A DNA stretch of 45,773 nucleotides. Origin: Dehalococcoidia bacterium (GTDB lineage: Bacteria; Chloroflexota; Dehalococcoidia; CAUJGQ01). Under the pieces are notes generated by a model, which saw only the letters and a program-made list of their open reading frames with translations, had not been told where the DNA came from and made no database searches. Position numbers and translations under genes: made by a program. Location: NCBI GenBank assembly GCA_035310145.1, contig DATGEL010000006.1, forward strand, positions 1 to 45,773. Direction: 5' to 3'. Below are positions 22,419 through 31,049 of the stretch, in pieces. Numbering within the stretch: position 1 is the stretch's first letter; every line of letters starts with the position of its first letter.

Positions 22419-25130
22419 TCACGGCTCCAATGCGTCGAGACTGGCGCGCAGGGCCGCGGTCTTCGCCCGCGACGCGGCCAGCCCCAATTCCATCTTCGCG
22501 ATCACCTGCTGCGGCGCGCGGCCGCGCATCTTCGGCAACTGCGCTTCGATCCGCGCCACGTTCGCCTCTTCGCCGGCCAGCTCCTTGCTTAGCCGCGCCC
22601 GCTCGGCCTCGGTATCCACCAGGCCCGCAAGCGACAGCACCACGCTGCCCCACTCCAGCACCGAGCGCGCCACGTTGGCCGCGGGCAGGTCGCCGGGGTG
22701 CACCATCAGCAGCGGCCGGGCGCGGGCCAGCGTCTCCGCCACGGCGGCGCGGGCGGAGAAGGCGTGGCGCAGCGCATCGCTCTCCGCGCCGATCAGCGCC
22801 TCCACCCAGCGTGTCGGGTCGATCTTCTTCTCGGCGCGCAGGTTGCGAATCGCGCGCACGGCCTCGATCAGCGCCTCCATCGTGCGCTCGGCCTCGTCGT
22901 CGTGCCAGGCGCCGGTTGGCAGCGGGTAGGGTGCAACGATCAGCGCCGGGGACTCGCCGGCCGGCAGGTCGGGGAGCAGGTTCTGCCAGATCTCCTCCGT
23001 CACGAACGGCGCAAAGGGGTGCAGCAGCTTGAGCCCGCCCGCCAGGACGTGCGCCAGCACCGGCAGCGGCGAGGCGTCGCCCGCGTTCAGCCGGACTTTG
23101 GCCGCCTCGATGTACCAGTCGCAGTATTCGTTCCATAAGAAGTCATAGATGCGCCGCGCCGCTTCGCCGAGCTGGAAGCTGCCGAGGTACTGGTTGACCT
23201 CCGCCGTCAGCCCATCGAGCCGGCTGAGGATCCAGCGGTCCTCCAGCGGCAGCGACGCGCGCGCGGCCGGGTCGGGCGCGGCGGTCCGCTCGCCGCCCAG
23301 CTTCTGGATCACGAAGCGAGCGGCGTTCCAGAGCTTGTTGCAGAAGTGCTGGGCGGCCTCGATGCGCTCGCGCGAGAAGCGCAGGTCGTTGCCCGCCGAG
23401 CCGGCGGTGACCAGCGAGTAGCGCAGCGCGTCGGCGCCGAACTCGTCCACCATGAGCAGGGGATCGACCACGTTCCCCTTGGTCTTGCTCATCTTCTCGC
23501 TGTTTTCGTCGCGCACCATGCCGTGCAGGTAGATGGTGTCGAACGGCTCGCGGCCCATGTTGTAGAGGCCGAGCATGATCATGCGGGCCACCCAGAAGAA
23601 GAGGATGTCCCAGCCCGTCTCCATCACGCTGGTCGGATAGAACGTCTCCAGGTCGCGTGTCTGCTTCGGCCAGCCCAATGTGCTGTGCGTCCACAGGCCG
23701 GAGCTGAACCAGGTATCGAGCACGTCCTCGTCCTGGCGCAGCGCGCCGCCGCACCGCGGGCAGCTCGCCGGCGTCTCGACCGAGACAATCACCTCGTCGC
23801 AGGCGTCGCAGTACCAGACGGGGATGCGGTGGCCCCACCACAACTGCCGCGAGATGCACCAGTCGCGGATGTTCTCCATCCAGTTGAGATAGACCTTCTC
23901 GAAGCGCTCCGGCACGATGCGGATGCGGCCCTCTTTCACCGCCGCGATCGCCGGCTCGGCCAGCGGTTTCGTCTTCACATACCACTGCGGGCTGACGATC
24001 GGCTCGACCACGGTGTCGCAGCGGTCGCAGTGGCCGATCGAAGTCGTGTAGGGCTCGATCCTGACCAGCAGGCCGGCGTTGTCGAAGTCCTCGATGATGC
24101 GGCGACGTGCCTCGTAGCGATCGAGGCCGTTGTACGGCCCGGCCTCGGCGTTCATCGTCGCGTCGGGGTTCATCACGTTGATGATCGGCAGGCCGTGGCG
24201 CAGGCCGATCTCATAGTCGGTCGGGTCGTGTCCGGGCGTGACCTTCACCGCGCCGGTGCCGAAGGCCGGATCGACCTCGCTGTCGGCGATGATCGGGATC
24301 TCGCGGCCGATGATCGGCAGCCGCGCCCGCTGCCCGATCATGTCCTGCCAGCGCTCGTCCTCCGGGTTCACGGCTACGGCGGTGTCGCCCACGATCGTCT
24401 CCGGGCGCGTAGTCGCCATCTGCACGAAGCGGCCGGTCTCTGCGCCGCCGGCATCGATCAGCGGGTACTTGACGTGATAGAGGAAGCCCTCGTGTTCCTG
24501 GTGGTCGACTTCGAGGTCGGAGAGCGCCGTCTGGCAGCGCGGGCACCAGTTGATGATGCGCGTGCCGCGGTAGATCAGGCCGTCGTCGTAGAGCCGCTTG
24601 AACGTGGTGCGCACCGCGAGCTGCGGCGTCTCGTCCATCGTGAAGCGGTTGCGCGACCAGTCGCAGGAGGCGCCGAGGCGGCGGTGCTGGTCGTCGATGC
24701 GGCGGCGTGTCTTGCGCACCCACATCCACACACGCTCGACGAACGCCTCGCGGCCGAGATCCTGGCGCGTCAACCCCTCTTTGGCCAGCTCGCGCTCGAC
24801 CACCATCTGCGTAGCGATGCCGGCGTGGTCGGTGCCGGGCAGCCAGAGCGTGGGGTCGCCCAGCATGCGGTGCCAGCGAATCAGCCCATCCTCGATCGCG
24901 GCGGTGAGCGCGTGGCCGAGGTGCAGCTCGCCGGTGACGTTGGGCGGCGGCATGATGATCGTGAACGGCTGCGGCCCGCCCTCGCCATGGCGCCATTCCT
25001 CCGGCGGCAGGCCAGGGATGAAGTAGCCGTTCGCCTCCCAGAACTCGTAGATGCGGCCCTCTACGGCGCGCGGATCGTACGCTCGGGGCATTTCGCCGCC
25101 GCGTTGCATCCGTGCCGTCTGCGTGGCCAT
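22419..25130 (-). CDS. valS: Valine--tRNA ligase
   Basis: GGAG shortly upstream supports the ATG at 25130 (MATQTARMQRGGEMPRAYDP); an in-frame ATG at 25166 has no ribosome-binding site. The 903-residue enzyme contains all class Ia features: PPPNVTGELHLGHAL (HIGH motif), the CP1 editing domain with ATTRPETIVGDTAVAVNPED and GTGAVKVTPGHDPTDYEIG, two CxxC pairs (CPRC, CDAC), and EKMSKTKGNVVDP (KMSKS motif). An anticodon-binding domain and the ValS-type C-terminal coiled-coil arm follow. No T-box leader is visible in the 150 bases upstream. Confidence 0.96.
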   Translation of the reverse strand: MATQTARMQRGGEMPRAYDPRAVEGRIYEFWEANGYFIPGLPPEEWRHGEGGPQPFTIIMPPPNVTGELHLGHALTAAIEDGLIRWHRMLGDPTLWLPGTDHAGIATQMVVERELAKEGLTRQDLGREAFVERVWMWVRKTRRRIDDQHRRLGASCDWSRNRFTMDETPQLAVRTTFKRLYDDGLIYRGTRIINWCPRCQTALSDLEVDHQEHEGFLYHVKYPLIDAGGAETGRFVQMATTRPETIVGDTAVAVNPEDERWQDMIGQRARLPIIGREIPIIADSEVDPAFGTGAVKVTPGHDPTDYEIGLRHGLPIINVMNPDATMNAEAGPYNGLDRYEARRRIIEDFDNAGLLVRIEPYTTSIGHCDRCDTVVEPIVSPQWYVKTKPLAEPAIAAVKEGRIRIVPERFEKVYLNWMENIRDWCISRQLWWGHRIPVWYCDACDEVIVSVETPASCPRCGGALRQDEDVLDTWFSSGLWTHSTLGWPKQTRDLETFYPTSVMETGWDILFFWVARMIMLGLYNMGREPFDTIYLHGMVRDENSEKMSKTKGNVVDPLLMVDEFGADALRYSLVTAGSAGNDLRFSRERIEAAQHFCNKLWNAARFVIQKLGGERTAAPDPAARASLPLEDRWILSRLDGLTAEVNQYLGSFQLGEAARRIYDFLWNEYCDWYIEAAKVRLNAGDASPLPVLAHVLAGGLKLLHPFAPFVTEEIWQNLLPDLPAGESPALIVAPYPLPTGAWHDDEAERTMEALIEAVRAIRNLRAEKKIDPTRWVEALIGAESDALRHAFSARAAVAETLARARPLLMVHPGDLPAANVARSVLEWGSVVLSLAGLVDTEAERARLSKELAGEEANVARIEAQLPKMRGRAPQQVIAKMELGLAASRAKTAALRASLDALEP

Positions 25131-25203
25131 CGTTGACTCCAGTTGTTGAGCAACCTGTGTAATCATGGTACGGGCCGTTCGGAAACGCGGTCAACGAAAC
25201 GGC

Positions 25204-25270
25204 GGCCCACTGCTTCTCCCAATCCTGAGAGAAGGAGCGGGGCGATCCTGGGTCGAGGGTTCCAGGGGAG
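25204..25270. repeat. Degenerate palindromic repeat
   Basis: GCTTCTCCCAATCCTGAGAG followed by AAGGAGCGGGGCGATCCTGG resembles one arm set of the dispersed repeat family. It lies between valS and the end of rex, which are both on the minus strand, and could help terminate the rex transcript. Confidence 0.55.
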
Positions 25271-25282
25271 AGGTGGCCCCGG

Positions 25283-25924
25283 CTACTTCGCCGCCGCGAA
25301 CTCGTGCGCCTTGAGGTAGTAGGTCATGCTCTGCAGCGCGAGCACCGGATCGATGTGGCGGATGTGCACGCCGGCTGGGGTGCGGGCGGCGATCGGCGCG
25401 TAGTTGAGGATGGCGAGCACGCCGGTGGCGACCAGGGTGTCGATCACGGTCTGCGCGTGCTCGGCGGGCACGGCCACGATGCCGATGTCCACGTGCGTTT
25501 GCTGCAACGTCTCTTCCAGCACGGAGACGTCTTTGATCAGGAGCGAGCCGACGCGCCGGCCCACGGCCTTGGGATCGGAGTCGAACGCCTCGACGATATG
25601 AAAGCCCTGCGGGAAGAAGCCGCCGTAGGAGAGAATCGCGCGGCCCAGCCGGCCCACGCCCACCAGCGCCAGCGACCACTGCCGCTCCAGCCCCAGGATC
25701 TGGCGCAGCTCCTCCAGCAGACGGCGCACGTTGTAGCCGCGCCCCTGTTTGCCGAAGCGGCCGAAGTAGCTGAGGTCTTTGCGAATCTGCGCCGGGGTGA
25801 CGCCGAGCTCGGTGCCGAGCTCCTGCGAGCTGACGACCTCGCGCCCGCGGCCGAGCAGTTCGCTGAGCGCACGTGCGTAAACGGGCAGGCGCTCGATCAC
25901 GACCTCGGGTATTTCGATCGGCAT
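25283..25924 (-). CDS. rex: Redox-sensing repressor Rex
   Basis: The start at 25924 (MPIEIPEVVIERLPVYARAL) gives 213 residues, the family norm. The N-terminal winged helix holds the Rex recognition segment AQIRKDLSYFGRFGKQGRGY; the C-terminal Rossmann domain has the NAD(H) motif LVGVGRLGRAILSYGGF. The C-terminal segment (DPVLALQSMTYYLKAHEF) is the domain-swapped helix of Rex dimers. Rex represses respiratory and fermentative genes and leaves DNA when NADH rises. A close match to the Rex consensus lies on its own promoter, so it probably represses itself. No equal match was seen before nuoA. Confidence 0.95.
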   Translation of the reverse strand: MPIEIPEVVIERLPVYARALSELLGRGREVVSSQELGTELGVTPAQIRKDLSYFGRFGKQGRGYNVRRLLEELRQILGLERQWSLALVGVGRLGRAILSYGGFFPQGFHIVEAFDSDPKAVGRRVGSLLIKDVSVLEETLQQTHVDIGIVAVPAEHAQTVIDTLVATGVLAILNYAPIAARTPAGVHIRHIDPVLALQSMTYYLKAHEFAAAK

Positions 25925-25945
25925 GGACCGCTCGCGGGCACAAGA

Positions 25946-25963
25946 TTGTGCTTGTGACCACAA
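25946..25963. promoter_or_regulatory. Rex operator
   Basis: TTGTGCTTGTGACCACAA matches the Rex consensus TTGTGA-N6-TCACAA at all but two positions (the sixth and thirteenth). It begins directly downstream of the -10 element of the rex promoter, covering the transcript start, and ends 22 bases before the rex ATG. Confidence 0.75.
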
Positions 25964-25991
25964 GCGTAGCAGCCGCCCTACCCTCGATCAA
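25963..25991 (-). promoter_or_regulatory. Promoter of rex
   Basis: On the minus strand TTGATC (25991-25986) and TACGCT (25968-25963) are 17 bp apart. The Rex operator follows directly, the arrangement expected for negative autoregulation. Confidence 0.6.
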
Positions 25992-26128
25992 GGAAGGCGC
26001 AACGGCCTCGCAACGCCGTTATGGAATCCGCGTCACTTTGCGAGAAACGCGCAGATTACGGCAATGTCACCCGCTGCCGCGGCGGGCAATCCGAATCACC
26101 CCCATCAGGCTGATCGGTGCCGTTCGGC

Positions 26129-27739
26129 TCAGCTCAGGTCCGCGGGCAGCTCCACGTCCACCAGCACGGGGCCGTCGATGCCCAGCGCCGTCTTGAGCAC
26201 GGGCGCCAGCTCTTCGGGCCGCTCCACGCGCAGGCCGCGCACGCCCAGCGACTCGGCCAGTTGCACAAAGTTCGGCTCGCGCAGCTCCACGCCGATGTGC
26301 CGGCTCTCGAACTGCTGCTGCTGCATGCGCCGCAGAATGCCGTAGCCGCCGTTGTTGAACAGCAGCACCTTCACCGGAATGCCGAACTGCGCCGCCGTCG
26401 CCAGCTCCGTGGCCGTGAGCATGAAGCCGCCGTCGCCGGCGAAGACCACCACCTGCCGGCCGGGGTTGCCCGCCTGCGCGCCGATGCCGAACGGCAGCCC
26501 CGGCCCGATCGCCACCGACTGCGGCCCCACGTGCGTGCGCGGCTCGTAGAGCGGAAAGTAATTGTTGGCGCCGAAGTACCCCATGATCGTCGCGTCGGTG
26601 ACGAGGATCGCGTCGCGGGCGATCGTCTCGCGGATCGGGTCCAGCAGCCGCACCAACGGCGCCATGCGCTTCTGCACGTTGGCGCGGGCGCCTTCGCGCA
26701 GCCGCTTCGCCGCCGCCGCGCCTTCGCCGGAGGGCTTGTGGCCGCTCCGTTCGAGCGTGTCTGCCAGCGCGTTCAAGGCGGCCGGCGCATCGGCGACGAT
26801 GCCGACCGCGGCGGGATAGTTGCGGCCGATCTCCTCCGGGTCGATATCGACCTGCACGAGCGTTTCCGGCAGCTTCTGCGACCAGTTCCCGGTCATCTGC
26901 CCGCCCATGCGGCTGCCGACGACGAGCAGCGCGTCGCATTCGGCAAGATATGCCTTCACGTCGCGGTCGCCGGTCCAGCCGCCGATCGCCAGCGGGTGCT
27001 CGTCCGAGAGGGCGCCGCGGCCGGCCGTCGTCATCACCACCGGCGCGCCGAGCGCTTCGGCCACCCGCTTGAGCGCGGCGTTTGCGCCGGCGCGGTTAAC
27101 GCCGCCGCCCGCCCAGATCGCGGGCTGCTTCGCGCCGGCCAGCAGCTCGGCCGCGCGCCGGATCGCCTGCGGGTCCGGCTGCGGGCGCTGCGCCGGGCCG
27201 GGCGCCGTGATCTCCGCCTCGCCCGTCGCGTACTGCACGTCGATCGGGATCTCGATGAACTCCGGCCGCGGGCGCTGGTTGCGCAGCCGCGTGAAGGCGT
27301 CGTGGATCGCGTAGGGGATCTCGGCCACGCTCAGCGCCCGCTGCGTCTGCGCGCCCAGCTCGTCGAAAACGCCGCGCTGGTGCTTGTTCTCGTGCAGAAA
27401 GCCCTTGCCCTGATCAAGGTATGCGGACTCGATGTTGCCGGTGATCTGCAGCGTGGGCGAGGAGGCGACCCAGGCCTCGTGCACGGCGCAGGCGCTGTTG
27501 AAGGCGCCCGGCCCGGTGCTGGTGAAGTAGACACCGACCTTGCCCGTGGTGCGGGCGTAGCCATCGGCCATGAAGGCGGCGCCCTGTTCGTGGCGCGGCA
27601 CGATCAGGCGGATGCCCGGCTCCTGGGTGAGCGCGTCGTAGATCGGCAGCGCGTGCACCGAGATGATGCCGAAGACGGTATCGACCCCCGCCGCCTTCAG
27701 CGCCTGCACCACTGCCTTGCCGCCCGTCATCTGCGCCAC
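26129..27739 (-). CDS. Thiamine-diphosphate enzyme of the acetolactate synthase family
   Basis: GTG start at 27739, with GGGAGGT seven bases upstream. The 536-residue protein has the three-domain layout: the N-terminal Pyr domain with the catalytic glutamate (VPRHEQGAAFMADGYART), a central domain (PAIWAGGGVNRAGANAALKR), and the C-terminal PP domain with the cofactor motif GDGGFMLTATELATAAQ ending in NNGGYG. It is probably an IlvB-like decarboxylase or synthase. The FAD-binding features of true acetolactate synthase are not obvious and no small subunit gene (ilvN/ilvH) is nearby, so a role in branched-chain amino-acid synthesis is doubtful. Benzoylformate decarboxylase-like or sulfopyruvate-type reactions are possible. 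Confidence 0.85.
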   Translation of the reverse strand: MAQMTGGKAVVQALKAAGVDTVFGIISVHALPIYDALTQEPGIRLIVPRHEQGAAFMADGYARTTGKVGVYFTSTGPGAFNSACAVHEAWVASSPTLQITGNIESAYLDQGKGFLHENKHQRGVFDELGAQTQRALSVAEIPYAIHDAFTRLRNQRPRPEFIEIPIDVQYATGEAEITAPGPAQRPQPDPQAIRRAAELLAGAKQPAIWAGGGVNRAGANAALKRVAEALGAPVVMTTAGRGALSDEHPLAIGGWTGDRDVKAYLAECDALLVVGSRMGGQMTGNWSQKLPETLVQVDIDPEEIGRNYPAAVGIVADAPAALNALADTLERSGHKPSGEGAAAAKRLREGARANVQKRMAPLVRLLDPIRETIARDAILVTDATIMGYFGANNYFPLYEPRTHVGPQSVAIGPGLPFGIGAQAGNPGRQVVVFAGDGGFMLTATELATAAQFGIPVKVLLFNNGGYGILRRMQQQQFESRHIGVELREPNFVQLAESLGVRGLRVERPEELAPVLKTALGIDGPVLVDVELPADLS

Positions 27740-27769
27740 GCTGGATACCTCCCTGCGAAGTGTCGCCGG

Positions 27770-28010
27770 CCACCCGTGGCCCCCATCCCCCTGCCCCTTC
27801 CCCCAATTCTATGGGAAGGGGAGATCTCAGTACGAAGCTTTGGGGCTGAAGGCGGGGGCTTCTGATCGGCCGTAGGGGCGCACGCGGTGCGCTGCTAACC
27901 CGACCCCACGCTGAAACTTCCTCCCCAGGATCGCCCTCTCCTTCTCTCCAGGATTGGGAGAAGGAGAGGGGTCGTAGAAACGAACTGAGAATGAGGGCCG
28001 CCCCGCCACT
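27770..28010. repeat. Composite palindromic repeat (two units)
   Basis: The first unit (about 27780-27850) contains CCCCTTCCCCCAATTCTATG pairing with GGGAAGGGGAG. The second (about 27920-28000) pairs CTCTCCTTCTCTCC with GGGAGAAGGAGAGGGG and ends GGTCGTAGAAACGAACTGAG then AATGAGGGCCGCC. That second unit is nearly identical to the one at 36525-36603. Between them is GTAGGGGCGCACGCGGTGCGC, another palindrome. Confidence 0.8.
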
Positions 28011-28017
28011 CCTCCCC

Positions 28018-28371
28018 TCACGCGACGCCGATCACCGCCCGCTCGTTCGTGCCGCGGGCGATGAGTTCGCCGGCCACATTGCGCAGCTCGACGTCGAAGA
28101 TGTAGCGCCGGCCGCGTAGCTCGCGCAGCGTCGCGGTCGTGGTGACCACGTCCGCGGCGGGTTGCGGTGTGGCGCGCGCGATCGTGACGCGGGCGCCGAC
28201 GGACTGCTCGCCCGGCTCCATGAACGCCGTCATCCACTTGCGCGCCGCGTGCTCCAGCAGCGCCACCAGTGCCCAGAGGCCGTCGATCGGGAAGCCGGCG
28301 GCAAGCTCCGTCAGGTCGGTCAGCGCTTCGACTTCGCTGTGCGTCGAGCCCGGCTCCAGTCCCGCCAACAC
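28018..28371 (-). CDS. Hot-dog thioesterase, FlK-like
   Basis: The GTG start follows the stop codon of the upstream gene without a gap, so the two are coupled. The 117-residue protein has the single hot-dog layout of fluoroacetyl-CoA-thioesterase-like proteins: LAGLEPGSTHSEVEALTD at the start, the central helix LWALVALLEHAARKWMTAFM with its conserved glutamate, GEQSVGARVTIARATPQP, and the last strands with YIFDVELRNVAGELIARGTNERAVI. Such proteins hydrolyse small acyl-CoAs or act as binding proteins. The substrate is unknown; partner genes here encode an ABM-domain protein and, farther downstream, a thiamine-diphosphate enzyme. Confidence 0.8.
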   Translation of the reverse strand: MLAGLEPGSTHSEVEALTDLTELAAGFPIDGLWALVALLEHAARKWMTAFMEPGEQSVGARVTIARATPQPAADVVTTTATLRELRGRRYIFDVELRNVAGELIARGTNERAVIGVA

Positions 28372-28707
28372 CTACGAGCCCGCGCTCGACACCGTCGCGC
28401 CCGAACCCGAGCCGATGAAGAAGGGCGAGTCGAGGTCCCAGTCCAGTTGCTCGCCGGAGTCGTCGAACTTGACCTCGGCCTGCACCGCCATCACGTGCGG
28501 GTCGTTGGCCGCGCGGTTGGCGTGTTCGTGCGACTCCCAGAACGTCACCCGACCCACTTCACCCGAAAGGTTCGGCGAGACCAGCACGTAGCCGGCGATG
28601 AAGCCCGGCAGCTTCGCGGTGGTGGCGATCAGGTCGCGGAAGTGCGCTTCGACCTCGGCCTTCACCTCCGAGCGGGGATGGGTCAGCGTGATCCGCACGA
28701 ACGGCAT
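28372..28707 (-). CDS. ABM-domain (monooxygenase-like) protein
   Basis: AAGGAG precedes the ATG. The 111-residue protein has the ferredoxin-like alpha/beta fold of antibiotic-biosynthesis-monooxygenase and stress-response dimers: MPFVRITLTHPRSEVKAEVE, the central LPGFIAGYVLVSPNLSGEVG, RVTFWESHEHANRAAND and a hydrophobic strand near residue 75. It could be a small oxygenase, an isomerase or a non-catalytic dimer; no catalytic residue decides this. It is the first gene behind the promoter at 28774-28801 and is coupled to the thioesterase. Confidence 0.7.
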   Translation of the reverse strand: MPFVRITLTHPRSEVKAEVEAHFRDLIATTAKLPGFIAGYVLVSPNLSGEVGRVTFWESHEHANRAANDPHVMAVQAEVKFDDSGEQLDWDLDSPFFIGSGSGATVSSAGS

Positions 28708-28773
28708 CGCGGACTCCTTTGCGGCATGAACTCCCGCTGCCGGCGCCGGCCAGCGCGCCGCCGGCGTAGCCGT

Positions 28774-28801
28774 AGCATACGAGAGCGCGACACCCTGTCA
28801 A
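28774..28801 (-). promoter_or_regulatory. Promoter of the ABM-thioesterase pair
   Basis: On the minus strand TTGACA (28801-28796) and TATGCT (28779-28774) are 16 bp apart. This is close to the housekeeping consensus and lies about 67 bases before the ATG of the first gene. Confidence 0.6.
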
Positions 28802-28934
28802 GCGCCGCCCGCGGCCGGCTGCTCGCCCTCGCCGCACGCCGGTACGATCTTCACCCCGGCCGCCGTGAAGACCGAAAATGCAGGGCGGAACTTCTGCGGC
28901 GCCGGTACGGGCAGCGGCGGGAATGGACGGTGCG

Positions 28935-30131
28935 ATGCCGGTTCACGCAGCATACGACGAAGCGGCCGAGGCGCGGCACCGAGTGCTGCGCCGTGAGTTC
29001 GTGCTCGACCCGGAGTGGATCTTCCTCAACCACGGCTCCCACGGCGCGCGGGCGCGGCCAGTGTTCGCGCGGTATCAGCAGTGGCAGGCCGAAATGGAGC
29101 GCCAGCCGGTCGCCTTTCTGAGCCGGCGGATCGGCGGCCTGCTGGCCGAGGCGCGCGGCGCGCTGGCGGCGTATCTCGGCGCCGGCGCCGATGAAGTCGT
29201 CTACCACCCCAACGTGACCACGGCGCTGAACGTGGTGGCCCGCTCGCTGCCGCTGGCCGCGGGCGACGAGGTGCTGACCACGGACCATGAGTACGGCGCC
29301 CTCGATCGGACCTGGCGCTTTATCTGCGCGAAGCGCGGCGCGCGGTGCGTGGTGCGGCCGCTGCCGGCGCAGTTCGAGGATGCCGATGCCGTGGTCGAGG
29401 CGGTCTGGTCCGGCGTCACACCGCGCACGCGCGTGCTCTTTCTCAGCCATATCACCTCCTTCAGCGCCCTGCGGCTGCCGATCGCGCCGCTGATCGCCCG
29501 CGCCCGCGACGCCGGCATCTGGTCGGTAATCGACGGGGCGCACGCCGTCGGCCAGATTCCGCTCGATCTGCAGGCGCTCGGCGCCGACTTCTACGGCGGC
29601 AACTGCCACAAGTGGCTCTGTGCGCCGCCCGGCGCCGGCTTTCTCTACGCCCGCCGCGACCTGCAGCCGCTGATCGAGCCGCTGATGGTGGGCTGGGGCT
29701 GGCAGGCGCGCGACCCCGGCCCTTCGGCCTTCATCGATGAGCAGGAGCGGCAGGGCACACGCGACTACTCCGCCTATCTCAGCGTGCCGGCCGCGATCGC
29801 CTACCAGGCCGAGCGCGACTGGCCGCGCGTGCGCGCCGAGTGCCACGAGCTGGTGCGCTACGCCCGTACGGCGCTGACCGAGCTGACCGGCCTGCCACCG
29901 CTCTCGGCCGACAGCCCCGACTGGTTCTCCCAGATGGTGACTGCGCCGCTGCCGCCCTGCAACGGCGCCGCGCTGGCCCAGCGCCTGCGCGACGACTACC
30001 GCATCGAGATCCCGGTGATCCGCTGGCAGGACCGCGACTTCATCCGCGTCTCTGCCCAGGGCTACACCACACGCGCCGAGATCGACGCCCTGCTCGCGGC
30101 GCTGGCCGAGCTGCTGCCGCGGGTCCGGTGA
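28935..30131 (+). CDS. Class V aminotransferase, isopenicillin-N-epimerase-like
   Basis: Start choice is uncertain: in-frame ATGs at 28878, 28923 and 28935 are possible, and I prefer 28935 because a weak GGA site lies at a suitable distance and the length then matches relatives. The roughly 398-residue PLP enzyme opens with DPEWIFLNHGSHGARARPVF. Cofactor residues include VIDGAHAVGQIPLD (aspartate and histidine) and YGGNCHKWLCAPPGAGFLY, with the lysine that binds PLP in CHKW. The family includes epimerases, desulfurases and lyases; the substrate cannot be inferred. Confidence 0.88.
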   Translation: MPVHAAYDEAAEARHRVLRREFVLDPEWIFLNHGSHGARARPVFARYQQWQAEMERQPVAFLSRRIGGLLAEARGALAAYLGAGADEVVYHPNVTTALNVVARSLPLAAGDEVLTTDHEYGALDRTWRFICAKRGARCVVRPLPAQFEDADAVVEAVWSGVTPRTRVLFLSHITSFSALRLPIAPLIARARDAGIWSVIDGAHAVGQIPLDLQALGADFYGGNCHKWLCAPPGAGFLYARRDLQPLIEPLMVGWGWQARDPGPSAFIDEQERQGTRDYSAYLSVPAAIAYQAERDWPRVRAECHELVRYARTALTELTGLPPLSADSPDWFSQMVTAPLPPCNGAALAQRLRDDYRIEIPVIRWQDRDFIRVSAQGYTTRAEIDALLAALAELLPRVR

Positions 30132-30280
30132 GAACGGGCCCCGGCGGAGCGCCTGCCCCGTCGCACACGGGAGACAGCGCCGTCCCCGTGAACGCCCGGA
30201 CGGTGCCCGGGGGCGTGCTACGATACGCACGGCTGGCGCCCGCGCCGGCGTTCGCGATCCGGCTGCTTTGAGGAGGAACG

Positions 30281-30892
30281 GTGCCAGAACCAGCCGCGCA
30301 GCAGCCGATCTACACGGTCGAGGGCGAGCTGGTTGCGCTCGGGCCGCGGCGGCGCGATCAGGTCGAGCTGTGGACGCGCTGGATGAACAACCTGGAGGCT
30401 ACGCGCACGCTCGGCGCCCCCGGCATCTACACGCGCGAGGCCGAGGAGCGCTGGTTCGAGCAGACGGCAGCCGGCAGCGAGACCGGCGCTGCCTTCGCGA
30501 TCTATGAGCGGGCGAGCGGCCGCCCGATCGGCAACACCGACCTGCGCGAGATCAACTTCAAACATGGCACGGCGACCTTCGGCATCCTGATCGGCGAGCC
30601 GTCCTGCTGGAACCGCGGCTACGGCACGGAGGCGACGCGGCTGGTGCTGGACTACGCCTTTCACGTGCTCGGTCTGCACAACGTGCTGCTCACCGTCTAC
30701 GAAACGAACCCGCGCGGCGTGCGCGCCTACGAGAAGGCCGGCTTCCGCCGGATCGGCCGGCGCCATGGGGCCTACCGCCTTGGCCAGCGGCGCTACGACA
30801 CGATTTATATGGAAGCGCTCGCGGCCGAGTTCCAGAGCCCGGTGCTGGAGCGCCGCCTGCACGCGCCGCAGGAACCCGGGAACGGATCGTAG
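30281..30892 (+). CDS. GNAT acetyltransferase, RimJ/RimL type
   Basis: GTG start after AGGAGG. The 203-residue protein has a GNAT fold: a beta-strand/helix N-terminus ending in LWTRWMNNLEATRTL, AIYERASGRPIGNTDLREIN, the acetyl-CoA pyrophosphate loop in NRGYGTEATRLVLDYAF, and the C-terminal TNPRGVRAYEKAGFRRIGR. These resemble enzymes that acetylate ribosomal-protein N-termini, spermidine or small amines. A possible promoter (TGCTACGAT -10 region near 30216-30224) lies about 55 bases upstream, so it is probably expressed on its own. Confidence 0.9.
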   Translation: MPEPAAQQPIYTVEGELVALGPRRRDQVELWTRWMNNLEATRTLGAPGIYTREAEERWFEQTAAGSETGAAFAIYERASGRPIGNTDLREINFKHGTATFGILIGEPSCWNRGYGTEATRLVLDYAFHVLGLHNVLLTVYETNPRGVRAYEKAGFRRIGRRHGAYRLGQRRYDTIYMEALAAEFQSPVLERRLHAPQEPGNGS

Positions 30893-31049
30893 ATCGAACG
30901 GCGGCCGTTGCGACGGTGCACGCGTGCAACCGGCCGCGCAATCGCCACGCCGCCTGGAGTCTTCCCTGCAACCTCCGTGCCTGCCGGCGCGTCATCTCTG
31001 GTAGAGGCGCAACCCGCCGCTTGCCTCAACAACCAGTTGTGAGAACACG

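Noticed and set aside
25131-25282. A T-box leader before valS
   Set aside because: No T-box core sequence or specifier stem is visible upstream of the valS start.
31036-31049. Rex-like TTGTGA before the Asp-box gene
   Set aside because: Only one half-site is present; the second arm is missing.
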